From assembly GCA_947000775.1 (NCBI GenBank), contig CAMQGK010000637.1, positions 25,474,001-25,538,000 on the forward strand: a stretch of 64,000 bases of DNA, given 5' to 3'. Each line of letters opens with the position of its first letter. The stretch's first letter is position 1. The notes beneath the pieces are model-generated. The model ran no database searches and was not told the DNA's origin. It saw only the letters and a program-made list of their open reading frames with translations. Shown in pieces: positions 23,318-34,963 of this stretch. Both the position numbers and the translations under genes were made by a program. This DNA comes from Pterois miles (Eukaryota > Chordata > Actinopteri > Perciformes > Scorpaenidae).

Positions 23318-23416
23318 CTAGCCCATATCATGATAGAAATGATATAGTAACATATATAAATAGACATTTTTTATACTGTTTTGATGATATATATTGTCAT
23401 ATTGCCTTAAACTCTA
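23318..23416 (+). mobile_element. Short palindromic MITE, family E (copy 2)
   Basis: CCTAGCCCATATCATGATAG...GATATATATTGTCATATTG then CCTTAAACTCTAG. It resembles the 21243 copy at its ends. Confidence 0.35.
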
Positions 23417-23525
23417 GTGTCAAACTGCGGCTCACATGATATAAAAGTCGCGGTTTTTAAATTTCACGCACAAATTAAATCAATGGCATTTACACCTGAG
23501 TTAATCACAAACCATATTAAATCGT

Positions 23526-23529
<4 letters not shown>

Positions 23530-23569
<40 letters not shown>
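23530..23569. repeat. (GT)n microsatellite
   Basis: A pure TG run of about 40 bp. Confidence 0.96.
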
Positions 23570-23572
<3 letters not shown>

Positions 23573-23584
23573 AATTTTACTATT

Positions 23585-23871
23585 AGGGCTGCTAACTAGC
23601 AACTAATTATTCTGCTGATTATTTTCTCAACTTGTTTGGTCTATAAAATGTCAGAAAATGGTGAAAAATATCCATCAGTGTTTCCAAAAGCCCAAATTGA
23701 TGTCCTCAAGTGTCTTGTTTTGTCCACAACTCACAGATATTTAGTTTACTGTCATAGAGGAGGAAAGAAACCAGAAAATATTCACATTTGCAATTTTTTA
23801 CTTTTTGGCTCAGATATCAAAATAGTTTTCAATTAATTTAATAGCTGACAACAAATCGAGTTGTAGCTCTA
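23585..23871 (+). mobile_element. hAT-like element, family B (copy 2)
   Basis: It starts AGGGCTGCTAACTAGCAACT and ends AATCGAGTTGTAGCTCTA. It shares AAATGTCAGAAAATGGTG, CATCAGTGTTTCC, TGTCCTCAAGTGTCTTGTTT and CCAGAAAATATTCACATTT with the 18.7 kb copy. Confidence 0.68.
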
Positions 23872-23874
23872 TCT

Positions 23875-24960
23875 GTTAGCAGTTTGATAGTTAAGGCATC
23901 ACTCTTCCTATCATGATAATTTCTATATTTGAAATTATTTTCTGGTGAAATGGTGGAAGATTAATAATTAATGGTCATGCTGTGGCACTATTTTCATTCA
24001 AACATGAAATGTTGAGAAAATAATAATTTCTCTGCCAGTGACTCACTGTCCTTGGCTCGCAGAGCAGCTGAATAACAAGAACAATCTGAATAATCTGTCA
24101 GATTGCTGCTTCTGGCAGCTGAAATAGCTCCACACAAGAACATCATTTGTTTTCAGAATAGTGAAACCTTTACTGTTACAGAACGCCCAGTCAGACAAGA
24201 GGACAGAGCTCTTATTTAAATGCTCTCGCAGGTTAACGCCGCTGTTTCGTCGGCAGGTCTGGAGTCAGTTACCCGCACCCGAACCTGAGTCATCCCCAGC
24301 CTGCTGCCGGGGCTCAGCGGCACCCATTGAACACAATGAGAAACACACAGAAAACCCATTCACTGGGCCGACACACGACAGGCTGTGATTCACCCACGCC
24401 CACTCACTCTCTGTCCACACATAAACCAGCAACCACAGAGCCACACAGGTCCATCATGTCTTACGGTGAAGCTTCTTGAGGTGATCTGAGCCAACTTGGC
24501 ATCGTGCGACCATTCCTCAGGTTATTTTTTCTAATCACAAGATAGTTTTACCTCTAAAAATATTCAGTTAAAATAATCTTCTCACACCTCAAAGACATAC
24601 AAAACCAATGAGTCACTTCACATTATGGGCCAAAATGTTAACCTCTGACCTAAGAGATCATTTTTAGGGTTGGCAATGCAGACGAGAGGTGTGTGTATAT
24701 AGGTGAAGTATTACTTAAGCCGGCTTACATGTTACATGACTCACTGAGGTTACTTAAATAGTTTGTGAATGGAGCCGACAAAGGGCGGCTCTCCAGCGGC
24801 ACTGAAAAAACCTGAGTGCGTGTTTGCACACCACAATATGTGTAACGGGAGCGTAGCATGGGTGCAGCATGGCTTTTGATGAGTCACACGGCCGTCCTGT
24901 GAGTAACAAACCAACTATGAAATTCCTGAAGTTTGAGACTCCCATTCAAAAACCCCATCA
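23875..24960. other. Unique DNA, nothing recognised
   Basis: No splice-bounded frame, repeat family or RNA gene was identified. Confidence 0.4.
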
Positions 24961-24984
24961 GCCCACCCTCGCCCCGAACGCCAC

Positions 24985-25025
24985 GAGGGAGGAGGAGGAT
25001 GAGGAGGATGAGGAGGAGGAGGGAA
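24985..25025. repeat. GGA/GAT-rich simple repeat
   Basis: GGAGGAGGATGAGGAGGATG followed by more GAG units: a degenerate trinucleotide stretch in a GC-rich flank. Confidence 0.8.
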
Positions 25026-25231
25026 GGGGTGCGGCGGGGTGGAGTAGGACCGGACTGTTGATAGGTGTGGTTGGCAGGGATGGCGTGGCGGAGAACAGAA
25101 GTGGGGTAAAATAGCAGGATGTCGGTGCGAACAGGGTGGTTTCAGGTCAGACTTAGAGGGGTCAACAGATGCTAATGCCCCCCGTCGCTTTCAGTTTCTG
25201 ACCTGTATCCGTCATCGTCCACTGGCGTCTG

Positions 25232-25251
25232 TTTTTTTTTTTTTTTTTTTT
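25232..25251. repeat. Poly(T) run
   Basis: Twenty T residues. It may be the poly(A) tail of a minus-strand retroposed sequence, but no body was recognised beside it. Confidence 0.9.
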
Positions 25252-25647
25252 GGCCGGGTACTTTCTTTTTTAGTAGCTGTGGTCACCGCGGGGTTACTCA
25301 CTTGTTTATTGCCGTTCTTGTAAACTCTGGTACTTTCTCTTTGTGGTCATCACAAAATTACACCAGAAAATTTTTGTCACACATCTATTTTTTTTTTCTG
25401 AGCAGCTGAGACAAGATGCACATTTGTTTATGTGTGTGGAGAGTTAAGTGTTGGCCGTGAGGCTGGAAGTCATAAAGACCCCTCTACTGTGGCTGCTGTG
25501 TGTGTTTTCAGTGTGGGGGGGCCCCGCCGCTGAAGCCCCTGCCTCCTTTCCCTTATTTAGAATCGGTTCCCTTTTTCTACAGACGCCCCAACTCTCTAGC
25601 AGGGGAGTTTCCTGCTTTTGAAGACCCCAGGCACACACACTTTACAG

Positions 25648-25649
<2 letters not shown>

Positions 25650-25696
<47 letters not shown>
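25650..25696. repeat. (GA)n microsatellite
   Basis: A pure GA run of about 46 bp. Confidence 0.95.
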
Positions 25697-25703
<7 letters not shown>

Positions 25704-25929
25704 GCTGCCCTTACTTTCTTCCCTCCTCCCTCTTCCCTCCTCTCTTTTTTCTGAATGGATGTCCTCTCTCTAACCTCAATTGAGAGCTGTGTAACAGGAC
25801 ACTGCCCTCCGCTGCAGCAGGCTCAGCCCCCTCTTTAACAGCCACACTATAAGAGAGTGCAGCGTCGCTCCTGAGTGTGTGTGAGAGAGTATGTCCGACA
25901 GTGAGGGAGAGGAAGGGAGGGTGAAGGGT

Positions 25930-25934
<5 letters not shown>

Positions 25935-25969
<35 letters not shown>
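25935..25969. repeat. (GA)n microsatellite
   Basis: A pure GA run of about 34 bp. Confidence 0.93.
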
Positions 25970-25971
<2 letters not shown>

Positions 25972-26316
25972 AGGGAGATCGCTGTGAAACATGTGATAGC
26001 GCAACTTTGGCGGGGCTTATAGGGAGTTTAACGGCTGTGGTGTCTCCAGAGCTCTGGGAAAGCACCTTTAGCCCAGAGGGAGCCTCACACACACTGTCTG
26101 TGTGTGTGTGTGTGAGAAAGTGTGTGAGAGCCGGCTATGTAGTGCTGTCACTTTAAGCCTGTTACTGATTACACTCAGAAGAATGCAACGGGAGGAGGCA
26201 AAAAAAAAAAGAGATGAGGAGGATGAAATCTTTTAGGAGTTGAGCTCCGGCAAGTTTTGTGTGACTTGCTCTCACAGCCGTGGACAGTGACGTGGGTGAG
26301 AGGTTGTTACCCAATA

Positions 26317-26319
<3 letters not shown>

Positions 26320-26349
<30 letters not shown>
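26320..26349. repeat. (CT)n microsatellite
   Basis: A pure TC run of about 29 bp. Confidence 0.93.
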
Positions 26350-26354
<5 letters not shown>

Positions 26355-26419
26355 TCTGTTGGACCAAAGTGAAGGGGGATCCCTCTTTGAAGCAGGGACA
26401 GAGCAAAGGACACCCAGAA

Positions 26420-26520
26420 ATGGAGGACAAACTAAAAGAAACTGAGGAAGAAACGGGGTGGAGGGGGGTTCCCTCATTCCAAGCTCACTCAGCGCCGGGA
26501 GGAAACTCTCGCCCAGACGG
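26420..26520 (+). other. Candidate coding first exon
   Basis: An ATG at 26420 (A at position -3) opens a frame of 33 codons plus two bases that reaches a consensus donor (GACGG then GTAAGTG, junction 26520/26521). The peptide begins MEDKLKETEEETGWRG and continues VPSFQAHSAPGGNSRPD; it is acidic at the start and then polar, with ordinary composition rather than repeat-driven. Immediately past the donor the frame closes at a stop overlapping the donor. I do not recognise the protein. An ATG, an open frame and a perfect GTAAGT make this one of the better coding candidates in the window, but transcript evidence is lacking. Confidence 0.35.
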
Positions 26521-26674
26521 GTAAGTGAAAAAAGACAGAAAGAAAAGGGGAAAATACTCCGCTGCTGTTGATGGATATCATATGTTACAAGTTAAGGTTG
26601 AGAAACTGCTCCCAGATCCTGAATAGAGGCTAAGCAGAACTGAGAGGTCAGCAATCTTTAATGGAGAGTTTATT

Positions 26675-26711
26675 AAAAAAAAAAAAAAGGGGGGGGGGGG
26701 GGGGGGGGGGG
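26675..26711. repeat. Poly(A)14 joined to poly(G)23
   Basis: Fourteen A are followed directly by twenty-three G. The G run can fold as an intramolecular G-quadruplex. Such a long G run is rare and prone to sequencing error. Confidence 0.9.
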
Positions 26712-27128
26712 TGAAAAATAGAGGAAAGGTGAAGTTACATGATGGGGGATGATCAGCTTGATGGTTTGAATGGTCATTTGTGGCGGAGGGGAGTGTTAGC
26801 TCACAATGTGATCACATTACAGAAGAGCTGATTCACCGTTCTAGTCGACTTGTCTGGCTCTGCGAGTGAGGAAGGTTTACTTACAGTACTACCGCCAGGA
26901 TTAGATGGCAGCAACAATGTATGGTATGTACGACTGTCAGTGCTGTAAAAATAGGTCTTTGTGGTTAATAGGTTTTTTTTTTTTTTTTTCATACAGAGGC
27001 TCCACTTCCTCTCTGTGCTTCAGTCACGCTGTTTCTCCCCCTTTTCATTTGACACAGATAGCACAGTCTACTCCTTCTGCTCAGCAGCAGAGGGCATGAA
27101 TGAACTGAGCGTATGGGTGGAGGTGGGG

Positions 27129-27146
27129 CGGGGGGGGGGGGGGGGG
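27129..27146. repeat. Poly(G) run
   Basis: About seventeen consecutive G (with one C before), the second long G tract within 450 bp. Confidence 0.9.
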
Positions 27147-27227
27147 CGGCGGAGGGTGATACAGTATCATACAGCACGGACAGCGCCGTGTGGCTTCTTT
27201 ATGAATGGACATGGCAGCCGGCTGATG

Positions 27228-27240
27228 TGATTGGCTGCGA
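27228..27240. promoter_or_regulatory. Inverted CCAAT box (TGATTGGCTGCGA)
   Basis: ATTGG is the reverse of CCAAT, the NF-Y core. The same 13-mer occurs exactly at 36156-36168, with near matches at 31051-31063 (inverse strand) and near 31117. Function is not shown. Confidence 0.3.
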
Positions 27241-27450
27241 GGGAGAGTGACGAAGAGCCAGGATGTTTAGATTCATTCTACTTGGCTGTCGCCGCCGTCT
27301 CTGTCGGTTACCTCCTCTTAAAGCTGCATGTGTCTGTGTATTTGCGTGTTGGGGGGGGTGAAATGTGTGTGAGAGGTTGTGTGGATCAGTGCTAGCGGTT
27401 CTGGGTTACATGTGTTTGTCTAAAGGGGCTTAATCACAAGATGAACAGTG

Positions 27451-27452
<2 letters not shown>

Positions 27453-27488
<36 letters not shown>
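27453..27488. repeat. (GT)n microsatellite
   Basis: A pure GT run of about 36 bp. Confidence 0.95.
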
Positions 27489-27489
<1 letters not shown>

Positions 27490-27567
27490 TTGGACTTTTA
27501 AAAGTGGTGGCTTTCTGCCCAGCTGTTGTTCTTCAAAATGATCTCCCACTCTCTGTGACTCAGACGA

Positions 27568-27569
<2 letters not shown>

Positions 27570-27598
<29 letters not shown>
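27570..27598. repeat. (CT)n microsatellite
   Basis: A pure CT run of about 28 bp. Confidence 0.93.
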
Positions 27599-27603
<5 letters not shown>

Positions 27604-27954
27604 TCTTACTCACTTATCCTGTAATAGGAGGGCAGGTCTCCAGCGTTAATACGTAATAATGATGCTCCTTGAGAAACTGACTTCTCCTGTGTACCTGTCT
27701 GAAAACTGAAAACTAAAGTGATACTGCCAATCTGTGGAGCTCATCCAGATGTTGAGATACTGTAGCAGCCCACTCTTAAGAAACACATGCATGCACACGG
27801 TGTGCAGCACTCCCTGTCTTTGTTTTACTGCAACACAACGATAGCCGCTCCTTGAGAGCTCCACCAAAGATTACTGCAGTTCCTTTACAGCCCCAGCGTT
27901 GGCCACTCCAACACCACTTTACTCTGTAGTTTATGGCTCCAGGAAATGTGTCTG

Positions 27955-27991
27955 TATATATGTGTGTGTGGTGTGTGTGTGTGTGTGTGTG

Positions 27992-28052
<61 letters not shown>
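27955..28052. repeat. Compound (GT)n/(AT)n microsatellite
   Basis: About 30 bp of GT with one interruption, then GGTTTT and a pure AT run of about 57 bp. Confidence 0.95.
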
Positions 28053-28055
<3 letters not shown>

Positions 28056-28059
28056 TGTG

Positions 28060-28790
28060 TGATAGAGAGAGAGTGTGAGGAGTGGTGATAAGGAGCTAGC
28101 CGTAAACTGTCACGTGGAGCACAAAGGATCTATCAGCGCTTATCAAGGCAGCGTTTCCGGCATGAATGTGTGATACCAGAAAGATTGGCGGTGAGATGCA
28201 TCGCAGGTATCTTGATGAGGGAGATTAAATTCCCGGGTAGAGATAAGCTTGGAATCTGCCCTCTGCCTTATCACTGTGCCGACTGAATGAACCCTGACCT
28301 GTCCTACTTGGCAGGAAGCAGCGCGAGCCGCAGGCCGAACTCGCCGCCGGCAAAGAGTGAAAAGTCACAATTTTAAATCTTGTATTATTAAGTAATTATC
28401 ACTATAAAAATGGTCACGATGGGAGATTGAAGCTGAGATGCATTCATCTATTAGAGTTCAAGTCATATTTTAGCTGAATTTGTACAGTAACATTAACGTT
28501 TTTGCACTTTGTTGTACTTTTAAAGGTTTAAAGGTTGGAGAGGAAACAATACACTATTTCTAGACATATTATGTTGATCCATAATATGTGATAAGATTGT
28601 GGGTGTACCTCGCCTTTCATCCAGCATGGGGCTCCATGTAAGTGGGTACAGATAATGACCGAATAGATGGCAATTAGCAGTAAACGTTAGCAAGAGCAGT
28701 TCAATTATATTACCTTACTTTTACTGCTGAAAGTTAAGAAAACAATCAAGTCAAGGACTGGACTGAAGGGCAGAACTTGTAAAAAAGTTT
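28060..28790. other. Unique DNA, nothing recognised
   Basis: No open frame with splice support and no repeat family. Confidence 0.4.
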
Positions 28791-28791
28791 C

Positions 28792-28940
28792 ATTAAAGGA
28801 CTAGTGTGTAACATTTAAGGGGATCTACTGGCAGAAATGGAATATAATTAAATTAGCATTTTCGCATCGGCCACCGTAATCTGCAATGTCCTCACCTCAC
28901 TGCCAGACACCGCCAGATCCCTCACACTGCTCCTTTAAAG
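28792..28940 (+). mobile_element. Short TIR element, family F (copy 1)
   Basis: It starts ATTAAAGGACTAGTGTGTAA and ends CTCACACTGCTCCTTTAA, an approximate inverse. The interior GGGGATCTACTGGCAGAAAT is shared with the inverse copy at 50.4 kb. This is an abundant short repeat of teleost genomes. Confidence 0.6.
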
Positions 28941-28944
28941 CTGC

Positions 28945-30300
28945 AGCAATTTTCCACAAATTAGGTGATTAAACGGCTACTGTCGCATCTATGAAGTTGC
29001 TTTTAAACTTTTTGTCATTATTGGTGCGTGGTTAAAAAGAGTGTTGGCGCTGTTAACTGGAAAGACAAACGTCCGATGAATCTTCACCTTTAAGTTGAGC
29101 TGTTTCATTTTGCTGTCAGTTTGACAGTTGCCTAAATACTCCTGGAGTGACTGGAAGTGGTTGTGTGGAGGAAAGGAGGTAGCCAGCATGTTAGTGTCAA
29201 ACGTCCATGCTACCAATCATGTCTTGAGTCATCACATGGAGGTTTACATAATGAAAGGTGGTGGATGCAGATGATTCAGTGAGGTGGGAGTTAAGCTATA
29301 AGTCACCAGCGCACCAGGGTTTAGTCTGAACCACATTCTTTGCCGTAATAGAAACACGCACAGGCTGGTGTCAGGAGTTAAGGCATTGTGACATAGTTAT
29401 TCCGACATCAACACAGTTACGTAAGTAAAACTGGGTTAAGCAGCACAAGGACTATCTTAACCATCACTTGACTCATTCCTCCTTTAGTTTTTTTTCTCCC
29501 TACTTTCCTTTTTCACATGACTCGTCTTTGTTTATACAGCAACAAGTCACTGTCACAAGTCCGTCATTCACGGGCCGATCGTACAGTTAAGAGCTTAGCG
29601 GCACAACTCAAGACGTCACACGCGGCTAAATGGTTTAAGTGCACGACAGTTTGTGTGCGTGCATGCATCTTGTGCATGTATGTGTGTGTGCGTTTGTTTC
29701 TCTGTGTACTCAAGAGCGCTCGTTCCAACGGTGTACTAACCACACACACCTGGCCTGTTTCCTCCTCTGCCATATATGGGCATAGCTTCCCCTACCTGGG
29801 CCCCACTCTGAATTCCAATAAGCGGCAGTATGTGAGCATGTGTGTGTGAGCGCGCGCACGCATGTGTGTGTGCGAGAAGAGGCTGTAGAGACGGATGCAC
29901 GTCATGGAAAACCAGGATCAATGGGCAAGGCCCGCAGAACTGTGTTTTTAAGGTGTTCCTTTTGTTTTCCAAAGGTAATCAGTTAACACAATGACTCAGC
30001 CTGGCTGATTATTCAAAGTGGCTGCAGTCGGAGACGTCAATAAGGAACTGCAGCCATTGTACGAGCTGAACGCAGCACCGAGGCAACTAGAGCAGAATCC
30101 CTGTAATTCTTGTGGATCAGTGGGATTATTAAATCAAGAGTGAAGCTCTTGATTAAAAGATAGTTTAACCAGCAAGTTGTTTTGACATCTGGTATGTTAA
30201 AAACTTTGTAGTCTCCTGAAGGCTATTTATCAATGAGCGTGTTAGTATTTGGGGTGGAGGCAGTTCAGGTATCAGTAGCCAGGTTACAAACAGAGCTCAC
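28945..30300. other. Unique DNA, nothing recognised
   Basis: It contains a GT/CG-rich patch near 29835-29875. No gene or repeat family was identified. Confidence 0.4.
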
Positions 30301-30319
30301 ATTATAACATTACGCCCTC

Positions 30320-31220
30320 CTTGTGTTGGGGCTAATGAAGCAGATTTATAGCTGGGTTTGCCAGGGTGCAGCGCTAGTCCTGCTTAAACCCTGTGACCCC
30401 ACAAAAGGGGACGGGGATCAGGAATGCCCTTACGCTGACTTTGGAGGCACTTATCCCTCCTCTTACTGTAGCCTATATTTCTATTTTTCCCCTTTTCTGC
30501 CGCCTCCTTTCTTCGCTCTCTGCACATTTGCCAGGCCTTCATAAAGCAGCTTGAGGAGGGAGTTCGCTTTCCTTGGTCATCTTGCCAGCTCTTTCCCATC
30601 AGTCCAGCCCCCTGGAAGAGCCTGCAGACACCCCTCTCTCTCGGCCTGGGGCTGAGCCTGGGGTGCGGGCTGTGCGTTTCGAGGCTGGGGCTCCCTCTGG
30701 AGAAGCGTTTTGGCTCTCCGGCCTATAGGCCTGGATCCAGTCTTCACCTCAACTGACAGCTACCTAGCAGCACCCAAAGGAACCATTTGGGATCGCTTTA
30801 CATGTAAAGCCTGTTTCATCTCCTGGGTTTATAATAAGGATAGAAAGCGAGAGAGCGAGAGGAGGGGGAGAAAGTGACTTCAGCAGTCTGTCTGGCAGAG
30901 ACCGCCGGGTTGGATAGCAGGAGAATATTCTGGGACAGGGAATGACTTTGGATAGCGAACAGAGGTGGCAGGGAGACTTCCATAACCTCTGTCTCCACAG
31001 AATCAGAGCTGTTGGCTTCCTCTCTTTGGTTGGACGCGTTCACTCGCCCATCACAACCAATCAGACTCTCGGGCTGGGGTCTAATGGAACCTGGGGAGCT
31101 GAGAGCTGATATCTGATTGGCTGCCGGCCTCGTGGAATGATGGCTTAAATTGGTGGCAAGCTGTTGGCTCGTCTCATCTTGCAGACTAGGCATCTCTTTC
31201 AGCCAGTGAAGCCGCACTGA
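30320..31220. other. GC-richer unique block with CCAAT motifs
   Basis: Non-repetitive and GC-richer than its surroundings, especially 30590-30740. It holds two CCAAT/ATTGG boxes (31051-31063 and near 31117). The minus-strand frame 30816-31298 (160 codons) is the longest minus-strand frame that is not repeat-driven; it is polar and Ser/Gln/Glu-rich without a recognisable domain. Regulatory DNA or an unrecognised exon are both possible. Confidence 0.25.
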
Positions 31221-31699
31221 TTGGTGCAATGTATGATTGTCCATTTTCATTTCATGAACCCAACAAAATTGATGAGACTGTGTGGAAATCAGCTCCAATA
31301 GCCTTACTTATAGGATGCATGAAATATGTCGGGCTCGACAAATCGTTGGTCCATCATGGGAAATTTATATCATTATGTATTATCCCGCTAATGTACAAAG
31401 CCAAATTACGTTAATTGATTTAACAAGCGCAGCATTTATACAAGATGAAGAAGAAGAGGAACAAGCGCAGCACGCTGACATGTTGTCGCCAGTTTTTCAC
31501 TGTTTCAGAGGAAGACAACATGATTGCAATGTGCAATGCCAGTTTTTTTTAATGTACTTACTAGAAACAAAAGAAATGAACATTTGAAAAGTCATAGCTA
31601 TGGGATATTAAATCATCCATCTTTGCTCACTCCCTCTTAGCATTTCTTACCCTCAGCTGTGTATAATAAATAAACTACAGGTTATGAACTTCTTTTTAA

Positions 31700-31793
31700 A
31701 ATACAAAAATGTGATATTATCAGTTACCTCATCAATATCGGCCATGAGTTATCATATTGGCTGAACAAAATCCATATCATGCATCCCTACTTA
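31700..31793. mobile_element. Terminal fragment of a hAT-like MITE
   Basis: TATCAGTTACCTCATCAATA, TCGGCCATGAGTTATCATAT and a closing CATATCATGCATCCCTAC match the style of teleost hAT ends. The other terminus is not evident. Confidence 0.35.
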
Positions 31794-31849
31794 CTTACCA
31801 CCAGTACTGAGTATGAACAAAAGATGTTGACCATTTTTTCCTTCCTGAT

Positions 31850-32265
31850 ACCTGAACTTGCAGCATCTGCTACAGAGTACCGATCCAACACCAGCGTATT
31901 TAGGTATATATACAAAATTATTATTACTATTTAACAGCTTGTTGGATTTTCCACTCTGACATGTTGCCAAATGGCTGACATTTTCCTCGCTCTGTCTACC
32001 GTTACCATTACACTCTCCACTGTTGTTTGCTATCGTCACCTGTAATCAGTTCTTCTTCGCTGCTCTAAAACAGTAGTTGCCAGTGGCAGCCATGATACAT
32101 CCAGGGCAACAGCACAGTGAGTTTGGAGCGGCAAAGAAGAAGAACTGATTCCCAGTTAACCAAGCTGATTTCTTTCTGGGATAATCAATTATGGTATCAG
32201 CTCAGTGCATAGACTGGCGTACTCGCCGATACCTGATCCTGAATTTTGAGTAGTTTCATCATTTC
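31850..32265. mobile_element. Non-autonomous DNA transposon relic
   Basis: AGAGTACCGATCCAACACCA near 31875 and TACTCGCCGATACCTGATCC near 32219 flank an interior including TTGCTATCGTCACC and GATTTCTTTCTGGGATAATC. The layout recalls a common teleost MITE. A related fragment lies at 41245-41380. Confidence 0.4.
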
Positions 32266-32580
32266 CATCAATATTGGAATAACTCTAGTATGAACAGTGC
32301 TTTTTGCTGTATATTTTAATTGAAAATACATTTTTAATAGAGTTTTCATATAGAAAATGATGTCCATGTGTCCAAAAGTTGTATTTCCTGCTGCAAAAAG
32401 ACATTGAACTCCATTGTTGACAGTGGACAAGGTCTTGCAAAGAAAAAGTGAAGAGAAAATGTGATCAAATAGTGTTTCAAAAATCCAATTTTCTCTGTGA
32501 AATATTTTTGTGTGTTTTTGTTTAGATAATAAGCGTTTGAACAATAGAGGACTTTAAAAATGGAGTGAAGCACATACTGT

Positions 32581-32620
32581 ACACACACATACACACACAC
32601 ACACACACACAGAGAGAGAG
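32581..32620. repeat. (CA)n with (GA) tail
   Basis: A CA run with one T interruption, then AGAGAGAGAG. Confidence 0.9.
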
Positions 32621-32759
32621 GGAATGCATCCACACCCAACTCACACATCCTACACACCCACCCACATATACATGCCCACACATACTTGAGCAACAAACAG
32701 CACATGCACACAACCAATGAACCAATGTCGCCTACTGCAGAAGAAGTGCAACTTATCTT

Positions 32760-32771
32760 TACACACACACA

Positions 32772-32818
<47 letters not shown>
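32760..32818. repeat. (CA)n microsatellite
   Basis: A CA run of about 58 bp with one CC interruption. Confidence 0.96.
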
Positions 32819-32821
<3 letters not shown>

Positions 32822-32981
32822 TTGTACAGTGGTCACCCCCTACTTTGAGGCTAAGGCAGGGTAATGATTCAGTTCCTCTTTGCTTCCCTCACAATGTGTG
32901 TATATGCACATGCATGCTTTCTGTGTGCACAAGTCGGAGTGTATATGCTGTATACAGTATGTGTGCACAGTTGTCACTCGT

Positions 32982-32986
<5 letters not shown>

Positions 32987-33044
<58 letters not shown>
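32987..33044. repeat. (GT)n microsatellite
   Basis: A pure TG run of about 57 bp, inverted relative to the array 170 bp upstream. Confidence 0.96.
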
Positions 33045-33048
<4 letters not shown>

Positions 33049-33308
33049 TGGATGTGGTCAGGCCCAGTCATCTTCCAGGCAGCTAAGAGGAAACCCACAT
33101 CAACTGCCATACACCACACTCTAGGAATAGACTAGCCCAGCGCAGGCAGGAATGGAATGGCACGCCTGGCCTCACCCCTCCTCACACTGCCTCACCCGTC
33201 CTCAGGCCTCCCAGCAATCACCCCTTACCAGATCCACCTTTCTCCACCTCCCGTCCACCGCACCCTTCACTTAAACTCCTTGTAGAATCCCACATCGTTC
33301 ATTCATTA

Positions 33309-33872
33309 CAGGTATGCTAATTTTGAAAAAACAATCCAACAGATAACCGACCCTCGTTAACCGATTATGAACCGTTAACTGACAAGATTCGTGCCTACTC
33401 ATGCAGCGGTGCGCCAGCTGCAGTATATGAACACAACAGACAACTGAGTCAACACTGTCAGGAGAGTTACTGTAGCAGCCACGGTGCTGCGTTCACTGTC
33501 TCCAGTTCAACGTCTGGGAGCGTTAGCAGCCACGGTGCTGCGTGTAGTATCGCAGACATGCAGCCACTTTCACAGTAAAAGTCTCCACCTCACATTTAGT
33601 CTAGTTTAGCAGGTTGTCAGCTGTGTGAGTGTGGGTTTGTCTGTGGCGTTATAGCTGTGAATGTAGCTGTAGCAGACATTGTGTGTACAGTTTATTTGTC
33701 TGTGAATAAATGCTACGAGGCTACAAGCTACAACCCCTCTGCTCAAGACCAGAGTCAACTTCCTGTATCTGTAACTCCAGCTGAGTCTCTCTTCAGGTTT
33801 CTTTTAACTGTTTAACCAATGTTAAAATGCTTAATGTTGGTTAGCGGTTAAACAGTTAATTAACAGCCTTAA
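33309..33872 (+). mobile_element. Family J element, short array (copy 2)
   Basis: It begins CAGGTATGCTAATTTTG with AGATAACCGACCCTCGTTAA and closes GGTTAAACAGTTAATTAACA. It contains AGCGGTGCGCCAGCTGCAG, two minisatellite units (33469-33543) and the right body GTTATAGCTGTGAATGTAGC and CTACGAGGCTACAAGCTAC. It is the most compact copy, so it may be nearest to an ancestral low-unit form, or an array contraction. Confidence 0.6.
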
Positions 33873-34227
33873 TTCATTCATTCATTTTTTTGTGTTGCAG
33901 GATGTTCATGCTATCCCTCCTTTAACCCCACCAGTATATTCTCTATCAATCATCTGCTCTCAGACCAACAACGATTCAGGATAACAGATATCACGGTCAA
34001 GACTTGCTCTTCCGTGTGTCGGTCATTGTTTACAGTCCAATTAACAGCTTGAGTCTGAGTTGCACAAGCAGCCAGTTTACACTTGGGTAATATTTTATTT
34101 TTGAGGCAATAAAAAGCCAAAACAGTCATCAAATGATAGCTGGTGAGTTCCAAGATTGTGTTTCGGCCAACACCTCTTTTGCTTTCCACGTGGCTTGTCA
34201 ACCGGCAGGCAACCACAGTCCGCTCAA

Positions 34228-34330
34228 ACATGATTGGTCAGTACTGCCAGTATCAATACATATTGGTACTGAATATTTGAAACAGTTTCAATACTAATTT
34301 TCTTCAGTATCGATACAAGGCTACCAGCCG
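34228..34330. mobile_element. Short palindromic hAT-like relic
   Basis: CAGTACTGCCAGTATCAATA, ATATTGGTACTGAATATT and TTCAGTATCGATACAAGGC give imperfect self-complementary ends. Family uncertain. Confidence 0.35.
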
Positions 34331-34963
34331 TGCTTTCTGCTCTCTCTTCTTCAACAGCAAGTTGACACACACACTGCTATAAATCTTGTACAGTCAATAT
34401 CTGTTTAGAGAGATTAAGTCTCTAGTGTAGTGATGAATCTCAATAGTGAACATGGCCATTATGGTACCACTATCTGTAGCTGAACGTCACATATGTGCTC
34501 CAATAATTTATTTCTATGTGGGTTTTGTTCCTCAAACACTGCACCAACCATTCTGCTACCACTTGGCATCACTTCACTGAGAAACCTCCGTTGTCTCCGT
34601 CTGCCTCAGCCTCTGACCTTGTCCCTGCTAGCACAACCCAAAACCCTTTCAGTGAAAAAAAAAAAGCCAGTTGCCTCACGTACGTTTAACCTCTCCGCCC
34701 AGTGGCGGTGGCAGCATCACCAAAGCATGGAAAAAAAGACAGAGATAAGACATAGAGGACCTTATCACCTTATCTCCAGCCCTGTGAGCTTACTCAGGCT
34801 CACCGGTCTGGACCTGTTTATATCACACTTGTACTTATGGTGACGTTGACAGCATTTAACATCCAGCTGTGCTTGTATTTTTGCAAAGCTACACCCTGAA
34901 TGGATTTCATTTGTATTCCCTTTATATCTGCTAAACTCAGTATTTCTTTTCTGTGTTTTTCAG
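34331..34963. other. Unique DNA, nothing recognised
   Basis: The + strand frame 34493-34843 (116 codons) has no recognisable domain. A run of A near 34659 is unremarkable. Confidence 0.35.

Larger units (their letters stand above)
25840..26419 (+). promoter_or_regulatory. Candidate TATA promoter and 5' leader
   Basis: ACACTATAAGAGAGTGCAGC near 25845 is TATA-like. It is followed by a purine-rich leader with a (GA) run (25935-25969) and a (CT) run (26320-26349), ending at the ATG of the candidate exon at 26420. A leader of more than 500 nt with simple repeats is plausible for a fish first exon. The TATA match and everything that follows from it are inference. Confidence 0.25.

Noticed and set aside
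30816..31298. A 160-codon minus-strand frame as a gene
   Set aside because: No recognisable domain, no clear splice context, and it spans a CCAAT-containing regulatory-looking block. Kept as unassigned.
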